From Paramarasmius palmivorus (taxonomy: Eukaryota > Basidiomycota > Agaricomycetes > Agaricales > Marasmiaceae): 64,000 nucleotides of DNA. How positions within the stretch are numbered: position 1 is the stretch's first letter; every line of letters starts with the position of its first letter. Location of the stretch: positions 248,001 to 312,000 of the forward strand of contig JAYKXP010000006.1 in the NCBI GenBank assembly GCA_037176845.1, written 5' to 3'. The position numbers and the translations under genes are program-made. The notes under the pieces were generated by a model. That model did no database searches. It had not been told where the DNA came from and worked only from the letters and a program-made list of their open reading frames with translations. This document shows, one piece after another, positions 23,643-44,439 of the stretch.

Positions 23643-24271
23643 CGACCTTGGCAATGAGACGTGCATTAAACCATACCTTTATACGTTTCCTCAACAGCTC
23701 TTGAAGCGACGTCAAATTGTGCGACGTCCTGCTCGTCCGTATAATTCCACCAATACGTGAGTGAAATCAAGTCCCACCGCTGGCGATTGGTCGTGGTGGC
23801 CAAAGAAATCCGAAAGACCGAAACAACATGACGCGAGTCGAGTCATGAGTATTTTTATCTGTCAAACTCCTGCAGACATTCTTGCATTCCATATGTTCAT
23901 CTACGATGAGTAGTTCCGCTTCGCCGTTGTCTCTTGGTCATGTTGAGATGTGGCTCGAGGTGTAGCTCGTGGTCGAAAGGAGAAAAGTTTCGGCGCTAAG
24001 CAAATCTTTTGTCCTTCGCGTTCACCTCTGAAGCTACTCGTGACGATAATCATATTGTCAAGAGAGATACGTCTCGGAGTCGCTGCCATAGCTTTTGGTT
24101 CCCTTAAGCTACCAAAAGAGACCTTTTAGGGCCGAGCTGTTGTTGATTGGCAAACTGAACACTCAAAGTGCAAGCTTTGCCCGTTATCGTGCGGCTTCTG
24201 CCCAAACCTTCGAATTCAACCATTGACACTTTGACTTTGGTTTACACTTTCACCGAGGTTGCTGCTCACCA
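23643..24271. other. Divergent promoter region, flavoprotein and receiver-domain genes
   Basis: About 630 bp between genes transcribed away from each other. No exon supported by homology is seen. It contains the flavoprotein TATA-like box. Confidence 0.45.
23676..23683 (-). promoter_or_regulatory. TATA-like box of the flavoprotein gene
   Basis: TATAAAGG read on the minus strand, 34 bp before the ATG at 23642 and 10 bp before the ATG at 23666. Confidence 0.4.
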
Positions 24272-24763
24272 ATGCCACCAGCTGCAGTACTTATAGTTGA
24301 GGGTACGAGTCGCGTTTCTTTCAATACATTTCAACTTAACCCTCAATTAGGAAATGTGATCAACCAAAGGCTCTTAGCGGCCTTTCTTTCAAACAGAAAT
24401 GTCGAATTTGACGTCGCCTCTACTCGAGACGAAGCCGTAGACAAGTGGAGAAGTGGCGAGTTTAACTTTGTGCTGGTGAGCATTGGTCACCTTTTCATTT
24501 CACGTCCATACACCATGACCACTATTCTGCAGGCCGACAACCGCGAAAGAATTGGCCTCGCAGCCACGTCGGAGATTCGACAACTCGAAAGGGAGAAACT
24601 CAAGGCTCGACCGACGCGTATTATAACTTTTTGTCGAACCGCTAGTGAAGGAAGGGCAGCGGTAGCTGCTGGAAGCACTGTATTTTTGGGGAGACCATTG
24701 ACGACGTCGGGTTTGTGGAATAAGCTAATCGAGTTGGGGTTGGGATTCCCTGTTGAAGGTTGA
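24272..24763 (+). CDS. Degenerate response-regulator receiver domain protein (SSK1-type pseudo-receiver)
   Basis: A 128-aa protein that is almost only a receiver domain. Exons: 24272-24302, 24351-24475, 24533-24763. It resembles the C-terminal receiver of fungal SSK1/Mcs4: AAVLIVEGNVINQRLLAAFL, FDVASTRDEAVDKWRSG and the C-terminal TTSGLWNKLIELG. The acidic pocket is altered: the Asp-Asp pair after strand beta1 reads Glu-Gly, the phospho-acceptor loop is two residues short (VLADNRERIGLAATSEI), and the invariant Lys-Pro reads Arg-Pro (FLGRPL). One Asp remains near the phosphorylation position. It probably cannot act as a normal phosphorelay receiver. Whether it is expressed or drifting toward a pseudogene is unknown. 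Both introns are multiples of three without stops. Confidence 0.72.
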   Translation: MPPAAVLIVEGTSRVSFNTFQLNPQLGNVINQRLLAAFLSNRNVEFDVASTRDEAVDKWRSGEFNFVLVSIGHLFISRPYTMTTILQADNRERIGLAATSEIRQLEREKLKARPTRIITFCRTASEGRAAVAAGSTVFLGRPLTTSGLWNKLIELGLGFPVEG

Positions 24764-25135
24764 ACGTTAAACACTAGGTCGGCACCAGTTCTTGGGTTGT
24801 ATTTTGCTTCTTGTAGTGCCATCGTCCTTTGTTGTAATGAATACAATGTCGTTTTGTACTCTGAAAACTCGCAATGGTTGAGTCTGGGTGACATTGAGGA
24901 CGCCTTGAACGTTTCTCACGACTTGCTATCCATCTTGCCTTCTCCCACCAAACCCACTACTCAAATACACGTTCTAGGCAAAACACAGGAGGAATATTGG
25001 AGGTGTGTATATTGGGATTTATACCAACGCGGTGTCGGAAGACTGATATGTAGTTAGTAGCTCAGACACGATCGTTTTGTCACTGGGCTGTCATCATACT
25101 TGTAACAATCTATCTCGAGACCACCTCTCTCAATC
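24764..25135. other. Intergenic spacer
   Basis: About 370 bp. It holds the 3' flank of the receiver gene and the probable promoter of the coiled-coil gene. Nothing else supportable. Confidence 0.4.
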
Positions 25136-26196
25136 ATGGCAATAATCGAAGGCGGAGATGACCTTTCACATCTATGGTCCATCGTCACGGACCTCAGCGA
25201 GCAGCTCAACCAAAATAGGAATATGTCAGTTGCGCTATTTGGAGCAGCAGGGAATGTAAAGGTGCGTTATGAGCCATTCGTGTATCGTATTCATAGCCCT
25301 GATGTTCCCCATGTAGGGTCAAGCACTGCACTCCCAGACTGGTTTCGTTCTGCGGAGGTTAGTCTAGCTGGCACTGGTGTCTTCCAATGTGCATAACAGT
25401 AGTATTTTGCAGGTTTAATATGGACAAGAGCAAAGGTTTCATCGCGCCTATTCTCGGTATCGTCCCCAAAACTCAACATTTTCTCAAATAGAGGTATATG
25501 AGGCCGAATTGGAGCGAATGAACGCTGCAATGTTACAAGAAAACCAGGCTCTACAACATGACAACAAGCAGTTGAACACCCTTATCAAGGAGTACGAACA
25601 GACCCTAGACACCTTAATGAGTAAGTCTTGCCTTTGAACGGCCAAAGAGAGGCGATCTTGACAGTATTCTAGCCCAATTCAGGAACAAAGCCGTAAGTTT
25701 CGTCTTATCCTATTGGCGTTTGTCCCAAACTGAGAGTTTTATTCGTCAGCGGGATGTCCAGGAGCACGAATTATCCATAATTAGGGAATACGAATCCAAA
25801 CTACTGGAATTGGAGGAAACGAACGCAACGCAGGATCTAGCAGCAAGTACTGCAATATCGGAGTCTTTGGAACGGATATCACGGTTGCTCCGCCAATGTC
25901 TACGTGCTCAGGGCGGTGAAGATGCTCCTGAAGAGCGTGACTCTGGCCCTCGGCATCGTCAGGACGGAACCAATACTGATGATAAAAGTTCCGTTGAAGA
26001 AGAGATAGAGGAAGTGACGCAGTCGCTATATGAACGAGAACCATGGTTGTCAAGGGACGCGACGCAGGCAGAGTGGGCCATGGAGCGGGAGATTGAGCTT
26101 GCAAGGCTAGAGAAAGAGAATGAAGAGTTGAGAAGAATGCTGGGTATGCTACCATCGCAGTCTCAGGCTCAGCATCAGCAACAAACCACAGCATAG
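25136..26196 (+). CDS. SIKE/FGFR1OP2-family coiled-coil protein (putative STRIPAK accessory subunit)
   Basis: Exons: 25136-25261, 25317-25357, 25413-25435, 25492-25620, 25673-25692, 25750-26196 (261 aa). The N terminus carries the family signature: LWSIVTDLSEQLNQNR, then ALFGAAGNVKGQALHSQTGF and VLRRFNMDKSKEVYEAELE. Heptad-rich coiled coil follows (ENQALQHDNKQLNTLIKEYE) and another near the C terminus (EIELARLEKENEELRRML), with a disordered Gln-rich end. FGFR1OP2/SIKE proteins, and SCI1 in filamentous fungi, join the striatin-interacting phosphatase and kinase complex that controls septation, fusion and fruiting-body development. That role here is by homology. Exons of 20 and 23 nt are unusually small but keep the conserved reading frame. 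Confidence 0.82.
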
Positions 26197-26758
26197 CGGG
26201 AGATACGGAGGCCGATATCAGACGTGCTGACGGAGCCGGGAGATGTTAGCGGAGGCCCAGGCGAGAAACCGGTGATGCTGGGCATGTTAGTCACCAGTGG
26301 TACACGGACATTAGAGCACGGGCGCGTATGTCGTGGAAGGGGATTGATGATCACACAAAAGGGTACATTTCTATCTACGTGAATACAGGAATGTGTACAG
26401 AATGCCGTGCATCATGATAGATCGAAGTCAGAAATGAGCGCTGTATGTACATGGACTGATTTAGGGGGGTAACAAACATTTGCAAGGGGCCGGCCAATGC
26501 CATCGAAATGCCATAATCCCACTCTCCCGTTCCCCTGGACTCGAATCAGATTCACACCGGTGATATTTTCCTTTATTAATTTTCTTTATTACTTTAGCGA
26601 GGGACAAGCACGTTGCTCGCTCGATGTCACCGTGTTTCGACTGAACAAATTCAAGGCAAACCAGGACGAGCAGAGGAGAAGGGAACCGTCTAGGTGCGTA
26701 TTGCATTCTTCAAGTAGTATGCATTGGCAGCTAATGAACATATTGGCACTTTGGGCAG
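26197..26758. other. Intergenic spacer
   Basis: About 560 bp. It spans the 3' flank of the coiled-coil gene and the upstream region of the PH-domain gene. The open frame at 26497-26826 has no family resemblance and overlaps the start of the next gene in another frame, so it is not called. Confidence 0.4.
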
Positions 26759-29700
26759 ATGGATTCCTCGACGTTGCCCTTCAGATTGAGAAGCAATTCC
26801 CAGTCAAACAACAGTTTGCACGATGACCCAGCTTCACGTCGTGCGTTCTCACATTTTTTTATTCAATGAATTGGGCTAAAATTATCTGGCGCAGTCGGTC
26901 ATCGTAGTGGCATTCGCTCTCCAACGTCGGTTCCTAATTCCCCCGACAAACGCAACCCATCGAGGGCAAGTCTACTGGTAATGGCCTCCGACGCTCTCAA
27001 TTTCAATTTTGGGCGCAGAAGAAAGTCTGTTCGTCAACCCGTAGTGCCGCCTAGACCCATGCCCATAGTTCTACCTGATGTCATCGAAATTTCAGCCGCT
27101 CGCAAGGACGAAGAGGTCGAGGAGCGTGGCCGACTACGCGAGCAGGCAGCCCAGGCTCTTGGTCTGTCGCTTGCGCCGGAGGATGGTACTGTTCTGGACA
27201 GTCTGGGTCACGAGCGAATAGATTCGCGGGACGAGCCTCGGGACAGTACAGACCAAGGCACAGATCAGGACACTTTGGATGAGTCGGTCAGAAGCTCAGA
27301 ATCGGCCGGTGCGCCTACACATCTTCACCACAAACCGCGAAGACCGAATTCTTCACATTCGACTCGCTCCCCCTTAACTTCCAGTATATCTGTATCCATA
27401 CCCCCTCCTAGTCCGTTTCTCGGCCACGGAAGAAGTCGTTCGGGATCTATGCCTGCGGTATTACCTTCTCCCAAAACTCACGGTCGATCTTCATCCATAG
27501 GGCAAAGCCCGATACCCCCCTTTCCAACCACACCATCAGCCCTCAGGCCGTTTACCCAGCAATCATCAACATTTCCTAAATACTACCCACCTTCATCCCT
27601 TCGTATATTCGCGCTTTCCAAGCAATGGAAAACGCGATACATGGTGCTGTCATCTCCACCAGCGCCGTCTCTTCCGTCTCTTCTCTCGCGAGGCTCCAAT
27701 ACGAATACACCGTCAGTGTCGTATCTGCATTTGTTCAAGTCTACAGGAGAAGAGAAGGAAATTGAGAGGCTTGAAATTAACGAAGACTCTGTGGTCTTCG
27801 TTTCGGAGGAGGATGTTGGTGGCAGGAAGCATGTCATCAAGGTCGGAGGTGTTGACGTTGGTGCAATGAGAAAAGACCTCAATCATGAAGAAGGTGGCAG
27901 AACTATGTGGTATTTGCAGATGACAGATCCCGCTCAATCGCAAAAATGGATAGCGAGCATAAAGAATGCTATACTGAACCAACGGTAAGATACCTTTTCA
28001 TGTTTCTCGGCAGATACTGATGCTACAAACTTCAAAGGTCCATGCGCGCGGGTCTAGGCCACCACTCAAATTCTTCCGGTATTGTCGAACCTAGGGGTGA
28101 CATGGACGTCGTGCTGTCCATGCGTGCTCAAGGAATTGTAACTCCTGTAGCCTCACCTGAGCCCCCAACCAGTCCAACCTCTCACAGAAGTCCTTACGCC
28201 TCGTCTCCATCATCCATCCGCTCTCACACTCAAACACTAAGCAATGGGTCCGTGATGAGCCATAGCCATACCCTCTCTGGCGGCAGTAGTCAAGGCAATG
28301 GTGCGGTCTCAGCTCTCAAAGGGCTGTTTTCTGCTGGAAATCGTCCCCGATCAAGTTCTCGCGCGACAAGTATATGCTCCGATCAAGCGGATGACTCGCG
28401 GCGTGAAAGTGTGCACAGTTCAATCCTAGGCACAAGTGGAAATAGCAGTACCAAGGGAAACAGTCTCATGAATTTATTACGATCAAATACACTGGAAAGC
28501 GCACATGCTTCTTCCACCGGCCTTGGCAGCAGTACTTCGGCTTCCACGCCTGTTCCGATTCCATCGCCCAACTCCCAGTCACAATTCTTCCACAATACGA
28601 CAACCGTGGATCTCCGCCAGCGCCATCTGGAGCGTAAGATTATTGATGATCCAAACGCTCTGGATGACGAATTGGCGACGCCCGTATTCCGCACCCCTGC
28701 GACAATTTTTGACGAGAAAGAGGAACGCATTTCTTCCAGGGCTGCCAAAGCGATTACGATGGACGCAATATCACTCCAACCACCACCAAGGAAACGATGG
28801 ACGGCATACGGTGCACAGCATCCATTTGTGTCATCCGCAGAACTGGCTCAAGAAGAGAGGCACGAGTCTCATCACCAAACGGATCGCTTGAGCGTGAACG
28901 ATCATGTCCATCAAAGCTCCAGCTCTACCTCTGGACTAAGCATTAGTCCAGGAGGTATGAGCGGATTCTCGTTTGGGACTCCGGAACAACGTCCCAGGTC
29001 ACCTTCAATGGTTTCAGTTTCGACTGTTGGCTCTGGTGAGAATGGTCGAGCGGGAAGTCTCAGTGGGGAACGATCAAGCATAGACAACAAGTTTTTCTCG
29101 CCGAATTCGAAACGGCGGTCACGTCAGTTACCCCAAAGGTTGACGCCACCAAGTAATCCACCGCCCCCAACGCCTCCTGGAGATGTATCCTCAAGTAATT
29201 CATCTGCCAAGACGCATCCATACGCTACCGTGGATGGGTCTCCTAGCCGGTCGTCTCGAGCGAGTATTCCTTCATTTTCAAAGCGAGCATCGGTCTCTTC
29301 AGCGTTCAGCATCAACAGCCACAGTTCGGCGCACTCTCATGCCAATTCATCTCCAAGTAATGCTTCGCATACGCGACCCAAATCAAGTCATGGCGGAATT
29401 TCACATTCGCGACCTAGTTCTTCCCATCGAGCCTCAATGTCTCCTCCACCACGACCAGCACCTACGTTCGCACTTCCTCCGGCTCCTGTAGACCAAGAGG
29501 ATCATTCCCATATGCAAACGCATTCCGCTCCGTCTTCGGCAGCCGCTCATAAGCAATCCTTCAGGGAATCAATTTCTTCGCGTTCATTTAGGCTGTCGCT
29601 CACCGCACCAAAACCTCCTCCGAATATGACCCTTCCACCACGGCCAGATGAGGTCCTCCGCCGACGGGCAGGCAGTACCACAGCCACCATTGCTTCAACA

Positions 29701-30330
29701 ATGTCGAACAGTACCTTGTATTCGATACCGGGTTCACCTGTCACCGTGCCCACCATACATTCAACTGTACCGTCGCGAGAACCTACAGGTCCTCTTCCAC
29801 CGACTCCGACCTCGCCCAACTCACGACATGTCACCCTACCTCTAGCACCCATTTCAACTTCCCCAGCTCCTTCGCGGGCAGCATCCATCAAACAACGCCT
29901 CCGTATCCTTAGTGCACCTTCTCCCTCGTCACCGACCACCCTTATCAATCTGAACAGCCCTACTCAACCGTCATCACGTCCACACACTGGAACCCTTCAG
30001 ACGGACGGCACACCTTCGGGTACGCCACAAACGGAAAAGTCATCGTTCATTGAGAACAACCCTAGTTTTATAACGCTTGCTTCCCCAGTTTCCCCTTCAT
30101 TTCCTACCCCGAAGATACACACAATCACTCCTCCCGAACCGGAGCCGGAGTTGACTTCATTGTCGCCTCCGCCTCGTCGTGCATCAAAGCGAATATCTGC
30201 GCCAGATACGGAACCCTTGAATTCGAATGTCATTCCAGAAGAGTCTCCAACTGCTGAAGGCCAATCTATCATTCCGCCTTCTCTTTCTCGTCATGGATCT
30301 GTTATTTCACTTGGAATTGTTACCATGTAG
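26759..30330 (+). CDS. PH-domain protein with long Ser/Pro-rich disordered tail
   Basis: Exons: 26759-26840, 26895-27984, 28038-30330 (1154 aa). A pleckstrin-homology domain spans roughly residues 250-390: KQWKTRYMVLSS, SYLHLFKSTGEEKEIERLEI and a closing helix MWYLQMTDPAQSQKWIASIKN. The N-terminal 240 residues and the C-terminal 760 residues are low complexity, rich in Ser, Pro, His and Thr, with many short SP/TP phosphorylation-like sites. The start at 26759 opens MDSSTLPFRLRSNSQSN and is joined across a 54-bp intron to the exon holding the ATG at 26981, which is also in frame. No catalytic domain is visible. A cortical scaffold role is plausible but is inference, and I do not recognise a named orthologue. 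Confidence 0.8.
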
Positions 30331-30598
30331 ATCACTGGTGTTCATTTTGCGTTTCTTCGTCTATACCACTGTTTTTCTTCAACAATTGCTTGGTGTACAT
30401 TTACTGTTTTTTATTTGCATGGGAGCGGTGGATATGGATTTTACGTTTCAATGTCTTCTCTAGTTATTGTAATCCCTTTCTTCGTTACTCTCACATTGTT
30501 CTATGCAACTATCGTCATCGGTAAACGAAGATTAATGTAATTCTACAATTGATACAAATACACTAGATGACTATAGAATCCAGCAAACAAATGATATC

Positions 30599-39401
<8,803 letters not shown>

Positions 39402-40317
39402 TGCCAATGACGGTCTTGAGCAAACCAAGTTTTTGTCACAAGAGTCACACTCTGTGATGAGTAAGTAACGCCTCGGGAGCGAGCTTTGTCCTTCTTTGTG
39501 TACCGACTGGATTTGGACAATCGAAATTTCGCGCTGACTCGCGAACTTCTTGCATGCACTCCACGAAGACTAATCCGTGTCAATTCACCTGACAAGACCC
39601 AAAACTCTGAGGACCGCAAGTAGCAAGAAACCACTTTGGAAAGTACCCTGGTCTCCCGGATCTCAACGCAACTTGCTTGAAAGCTCTAGCTCAAGTATCC
39701 ACATACCCATCCGGCTGACGGTTCACCGTCACTTCATTTATACGATGCAAGTCTCAGCATCTCGACATGGCCGTGCGGACACGCCCAGGTGCGGACGTCA
39801 ATACCACACCAAGAATTGAATTAGCGCTGCACCATTGCCTTGAGGATGACACGTGCAAAATCGTTTAAGTACGGATCTCGCAGACGGTCGAAAGATTCAA
39901 TGGCATGGATGTTTTCGGGCTCTCTCAAATATGAGGGCATCTTCCCATCTCATTTTTGGACGATTCGTGCGTCGTATCCTTCTTGTCTTTTCATGTTCGA
40001 TTCCTTATCTAGTTCGTTCTACAGAGTTGATTCGTCTTGGACAATGGATATCTGATCATCGACAATCACATCCTCGGTCGTATAGGCGCAGGGGCCAATG
40101 ATGATCATGACTACCTAGGAATACAACGAGCAGGCTCTCGAAGATTCCCTTCTAAAGAAGCGCTTCCACTGCGGGAGACAAGCCACCGTCGCTACCGATT
40201 ATAAATGATCCAATTCACCTTGGGGATCTGAGCGACATTGATAGGTTGTACATTGTGTAAAACTAGGGTATCATATGTGCTATACCATTGCCTCAATCAT
40301 ACGAGTAGAAGACTAGT
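39402..40317. other. Intergenic spacer between PRP8 start and GH71 stop
   Basis: About 900 bp on the minus-strand tandem. The half next to 39401 should hold the PRP8 promoter and the other half the GH71 3' flank. I see no supportable exon on either strand. Confidence 0.4.
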
Positions 40318-42533
40318 TCAGACCACAGATCCATCCAACAAGCTCCCAGTGTCCAGCCCTAATGTAAGCCCTACCACTGTATTACTTGTTTTAACCACGG
40401 GAGCTGCAAGGGACAACATCATTAACATCCATCTCACGGAGATCAGAAGGCCTTACCTGTCCCACCAGCATACCTAACGTACGCATTGTAGTTATCTGTA
40501 AAGGCCTTTAGCGTCGACATCGCTGCACCTTCGACTGACACTTACATGTAACCGTCGTATTCCGATACTGGAAATCGCTTGGTGTATCATTCACCACAAG
40601 CTGTCCATTCCTCTGCATCTGAACCGTAACCGAGCCAGGACCGGCCAATAAAAGCTTGATCTTGTTTACACCCACGACAAGGCCATTGAACTGCTGAGAA
40701 ACCGTGCCAACCTTGAGGGTAGCACTGCATGGTGTACCAGTGCAAAACACGACTGCCCACAGCGTATCCTGAGTGTGGTCAATAAAACGCCTACAACATA
40801 TGTGATATGTTATGCTCACTTGCGTCCAGTTCCAACCAGTGGGCTTGGGTAGCGGATCGTTCGACGCTTGTATACTAGCAGGGTGTGGACGGAGCCAGTA
40901 ATAGATGCCATCCTGCTAGAGGACAGGTATTCCCTCAGTCAAATGGGATAATCTAGAAGAAACAGACATACAGTCACTGGTGGATAGGTTCCCGTCTTGT
41001 AGGCGGTGATATACCACTTTGACAAGTCAAGCCAAGGGTTGTGAGGCATGTTGGAGATCCAAGTTGTACCTGAGAGTTGTGTTCAGTTACTCGCTGTGTG
41101 ATCGCATCGGGAAAGGTTGCGACTCACCATCAGGTGCCAATCCAGAACTTAGAGGTCCCATACTAGAATTAGAAGTCTGAGCACCGAGTTCTGCAACGAC
41201 AGCGAGTTGAACGTACTACGAGGACTCCCCAAAATCGTTCCTAGATGTGAGTATCAATGGGAAACTCTTGTTTTAGGGCAAGGTAAGTACCCACCAGGCA
41301 ACCATTTCAACGAAGGTGATATTGTCTCTCATCTGAACAATTTCCTCCCAACGGGTGTTAATTAGCCAGTCGTCCCCTCGGAGATACCGATTGTCCTTTG
41401 AATAATGCGTATAGAACCACGGGCTGACGGTATATGCCAGCCTCTTCCCAAGAATACTATAATCTACTCGCGATTCAGACAAATCATCGTCGTAGAATCA
41501 GAGAGAACGAGACTCTTACAGTACATGTCGTCATTTGTCTATGATTGACTCAGTCACTAGAGGTAAACTTCCATAAAAAAATCTTGCACTCACGTTCTTG
41601 GAATAATTCCCTTGAGGCCAGGCACAACCCCAGCTAGACTGCATGTCAGGGTTTCGCACCGGAGCTCCTGGTACTGCCAACTTACCATAACCACGAATCT
41701 AGGAAACCCCAAGTCCCCGTAGACTTGAGCTGCTGGTCGTCCTGCCCATAGATAAACGGCATCAAGTATCCACCCGTCGAGTTTTTGACAGTCATCCAAC
41801 CCGACGCTCCGAGACAGTACCCAGAAAAGCTCGAGATGAAGGGTTTACCGTTGACCTTAAACTGGCTGGGTTTGTTCTTGTTCTCGTTGACATATGATAT
41901 AGTCGTCGTGGTGTTACAGTCGAAGGAGGTGTAGTCAAAAGAGATGAACACCGAAAAGCCAACAGCGGTGGCAGCATCGTATGCGGAAAGAATTTGCTGG
42001 TGTTGCCAATCGCCCGTTTTTCCGATGTTTAGAGCGGCGGCGTCTCTGAGAATCGATGCCTATTAGTCCGGAATCTAGATGTCGACGCGTACTAAGACGA
42101 CGAACATGCTGTAGTTCTTCATCATCTGGAAGTCGGACACCCAATGCGAGTAGTTATAGTTATATCTGTTGGGCGTTTTCAGTAACGATGACATATCGAG
42201 TGTCAAAACCATCTTACGTGTCTTATGAAGAATGGGAGGGACTTTGAGTGAAGTGGGAATCATGAGCAAGAGCTTGTACGCACTACCAACAATCTAGTCG
42301 AGAGTCAACATAAAAGTGGAGCAGTATTCTCGAGGACGTACAATATGCATAAACACGTATTTCGTCCCGTTAACATCTCGCGTTTCAAGGTTCGGTTGTT
42401 TTGAAGAGCGTTGAGTGGTTCCGAGTTCTTGCGACAATGTTTCGTGCTTTCTACGTGTTGTTCGCGTCTCGCCCAGCGAGATAAGTAGTAAAAAATAGAA
42501 TGGAGTGACACAGAAGAGAAGAAAGGCTAGCAT
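40318..42533 (-). CDS. Secreted GH71 alpha-1,3-glucanase (mutanase)
   Basis: Endo-acting hydrolase of alpha-1,3-glucan in fungal cell walls. Exons: 42533-42342, 42293-42280, 42165-42106, 42045-41686, 41633-41594, 41538-41520, 41463-41295, 41240-41217, 41162-41128, 41069-40972, 40912-40820, 40768-40546, 40495-40457, 40403-40318 (483 aa). The N terminus MLAFLLFCVTPFYFLLLISLG is a signal peptide or anchor. GH71 features in order: KYVFMHI, YSHWVSDFQMMKN, DAAALNIGKTGDWQ, GFSVFISFDYTSFDC, SWLCWGCAWPQGNYSKN, AYTVSPWFYTHYSKD, VAWNDFGESSY and DGIYYWLRPHPAS. Acidic catalytic candidates are in the FISFDYTS and NDFGES segments. No carbohydrate-binding domain is attached. The 14-nt second exon and the very C terminus are the least certain parts. 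Confidence 0.9.
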
Positions 42534-43170
42534 TGGTGAAGTAGATGGAGGTAGGATGCAAGAGTGATTTGTGTCGTGTGTGATCGAATCCATATTTATA
42601 GCCTTTTGGGTACTCTCTGAAGCATCTATTCTGCCAAGTAAAGGCTGGGATATGTGCTGAAGTCAACAAGGACCTATAAATTCAAGACGGATCCTCACCT
42701 AGGCATGATACAAGCACCCATTTCTCCTGTTGGCACCGTTGTGGTTCTAGACTGCGCTTCGACGCGTTTCCTTGGACTATTCGACCATCCAGGCTCAAAT
42801 CCAGTATGCATCGTCCATTGCTGGTACACGCGGAGCATGTCCGATATTGTTTCGCTAGTGCCATGGGAGTTAGCAAGAGAGTTGGTGTTTTGTCACTGAC
42901 ACTGATAGCCGAGCATCGCTGGAAATGGAAACCACCTTGGGCCTCGACCTCTACGTACCACCACGACTAGCACCAAGTCGGATGTGCTCTCTGCGCTCGA
43001 TTTTCCTATCGGCTCCATGAGATTCTCCGCGACGAACATTTTGAATTGTGGAGCTGACGTTGAAAGGGCAGAATAGGCAGGGAATAAATCATGTGTTCCC
43101 CCAAGTCCCGAGATAACGACTGACAGTGTCAGTTGTTATCTTCCCATCTTTTTCATCTCTACTTATCACC
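42534..43170. other. Divergent promoter region, GH71 and ureG
   Basis: About 640 bp between divergent genes. It contains the GH71 TATA box; no other feature is evident. Confidence 0.45.
42593..42600 (-). promoter_or_regulatory. TATA box of the GH71 gene
   Basis: TATAAATA on the minus strand, 60 bp upstream of the chosen ATG at 42533. This spacing supports that start over the in-frame ATG at 42593, which lies within the box. Confidence 0.55.
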
Positions 43171-44208
43171 ATGAACGTCCCATTTATAAACAACTTGTCC
43201 CCTTCCAATCTGCCTCCTGCTTCTCATTCGCACGAAGGAGGCCACTCTCATTCCCATGATCACGGAGACCATGGCCACACGCACGAGCACTATACCGATG
43301 CAGGTAACACTGCGGTTTCTGCTTGCATATCTCGAGTCGACTAAACTTGCATTTCCAGGTAAATACTCCGACCGGGAGATGCCCGATTTCACTGGCAGGA
43401 ATTTTAAGGAAAGAGGGTTCACGATTGGAATTGGAGGGTACGCCGTGAAATCGCTTCCTAACGAGTCTAGGTTGCTCACATGCCGATGTATCTAGGCCCG
43501 TGGGGTCTGGCAAGACGGCATTGACGCTTGCTCTATGCCAAGCACTGCGAAAAGAATACAACATTGGTGTGTACAATACACAATGTTTATTTTCGCTCTC
43601 CAACGGATTCTACAGCAACTGTCACGAACGACATTTTCACCCGCGAGGACCAGGAATTCCTCATCAAAAACAAGGCCCTTCCTGTCTCTCGAATCCTTGC
43701 CATTGAAACTGGAGGATGTCCTCATGCCGCTATCCGTGAAGACATTTCCGCCAACATGGGCGCGTTGGAAACACTTCAAGCTAAATACGACTGCCAGCTG
43801 CTCTTCGTCGAGAGTGGTGGCGACAACCTTGCTGCGAACTATTCAAGGGAACTTGCAGACTACATCATCTATGTTATTGATGTTTCCGGAGGCGACAAGA
43901 TTCCTCGAAAAGGTGGCCCAGGGATTACTCATTCCGATCTGCTCGTTATCAACAAGGTGCGAACCAGTCTGATTTAAAACTGGCATGCAACTGAAAACGA
44001 GGTCACTTAGACCGATCTTGCACCACACGTCGGAGCCTCATTGGAGGTTATGGATCGCGACGCGAAGCTCATGCGAGGAGACGGTCCCACTATCTTTACA
44101 TCAGTACGAAACAAGGAAGGTGTGGATGATGTGATTGGGCTCATTCTAGCGGCTTGGAGGGCAGCCGGTAGCCCAGGGAAGCCTGAACCAGTTGGCGAAG
44201 TTGAGTAA
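43171..44208 (+). CDS. ureG: Urease accessory GTPase UreG
   Basis: Nickel-chaperone GTPase that helps load Ni into urease. Exons: 43171-43303, 43359-43437, 43496-43566, 43616-43956, 44011-44208 (273 aa). The P-loop [13 protein letters not shown] is rebuilt across two introns, followed by [31 protein letters not shown] (the conserved Cys-Pro-His metal site), [33 protein letters not shown] and the G4 motif NKTDL spanning the last intron. The N-terminal 40 residues hold a histidine-rich metal-binding stretch ([20 protein letters not shown]), common in fungal and plant UreG. No urease or UreD/UreF gene is in the window, which is normal for fungi, where these genes are dispersed. Confidence 0.96.
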
Positions 44209-44439
44209 TTGAACAGAGAGGCCAGCGGGCGGACGGCAGCTGCAGGCTACCTCGCTCAGAGGACCATCCCAATTGTATAATATACGTAAAATGCATGGAA
44301 AACCTGGACGAAAAGAAAACAACCTTCCACCTATTTTCATCTGCTAGCGAACACAAGCGCTCAGCGTAGGGGGTTTTTCCGTGCTGATGTAATACGGTAT
44401 AAGCTTGACTTGCGCATTCAACACTTCGTCGTCAAAGCC

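Noticed and set aside
26497..26826. 109-codon open frame on the plus strand
   Set aside because: It overlaps the start of the PH-domain gene in another frame and shows no family or codon pattern.
28383..28748. Minus-strand open frames inside the PH gene
   Set aside because: Shadow frames produced by the biased Ser/Pro codon composition of the sense strand.
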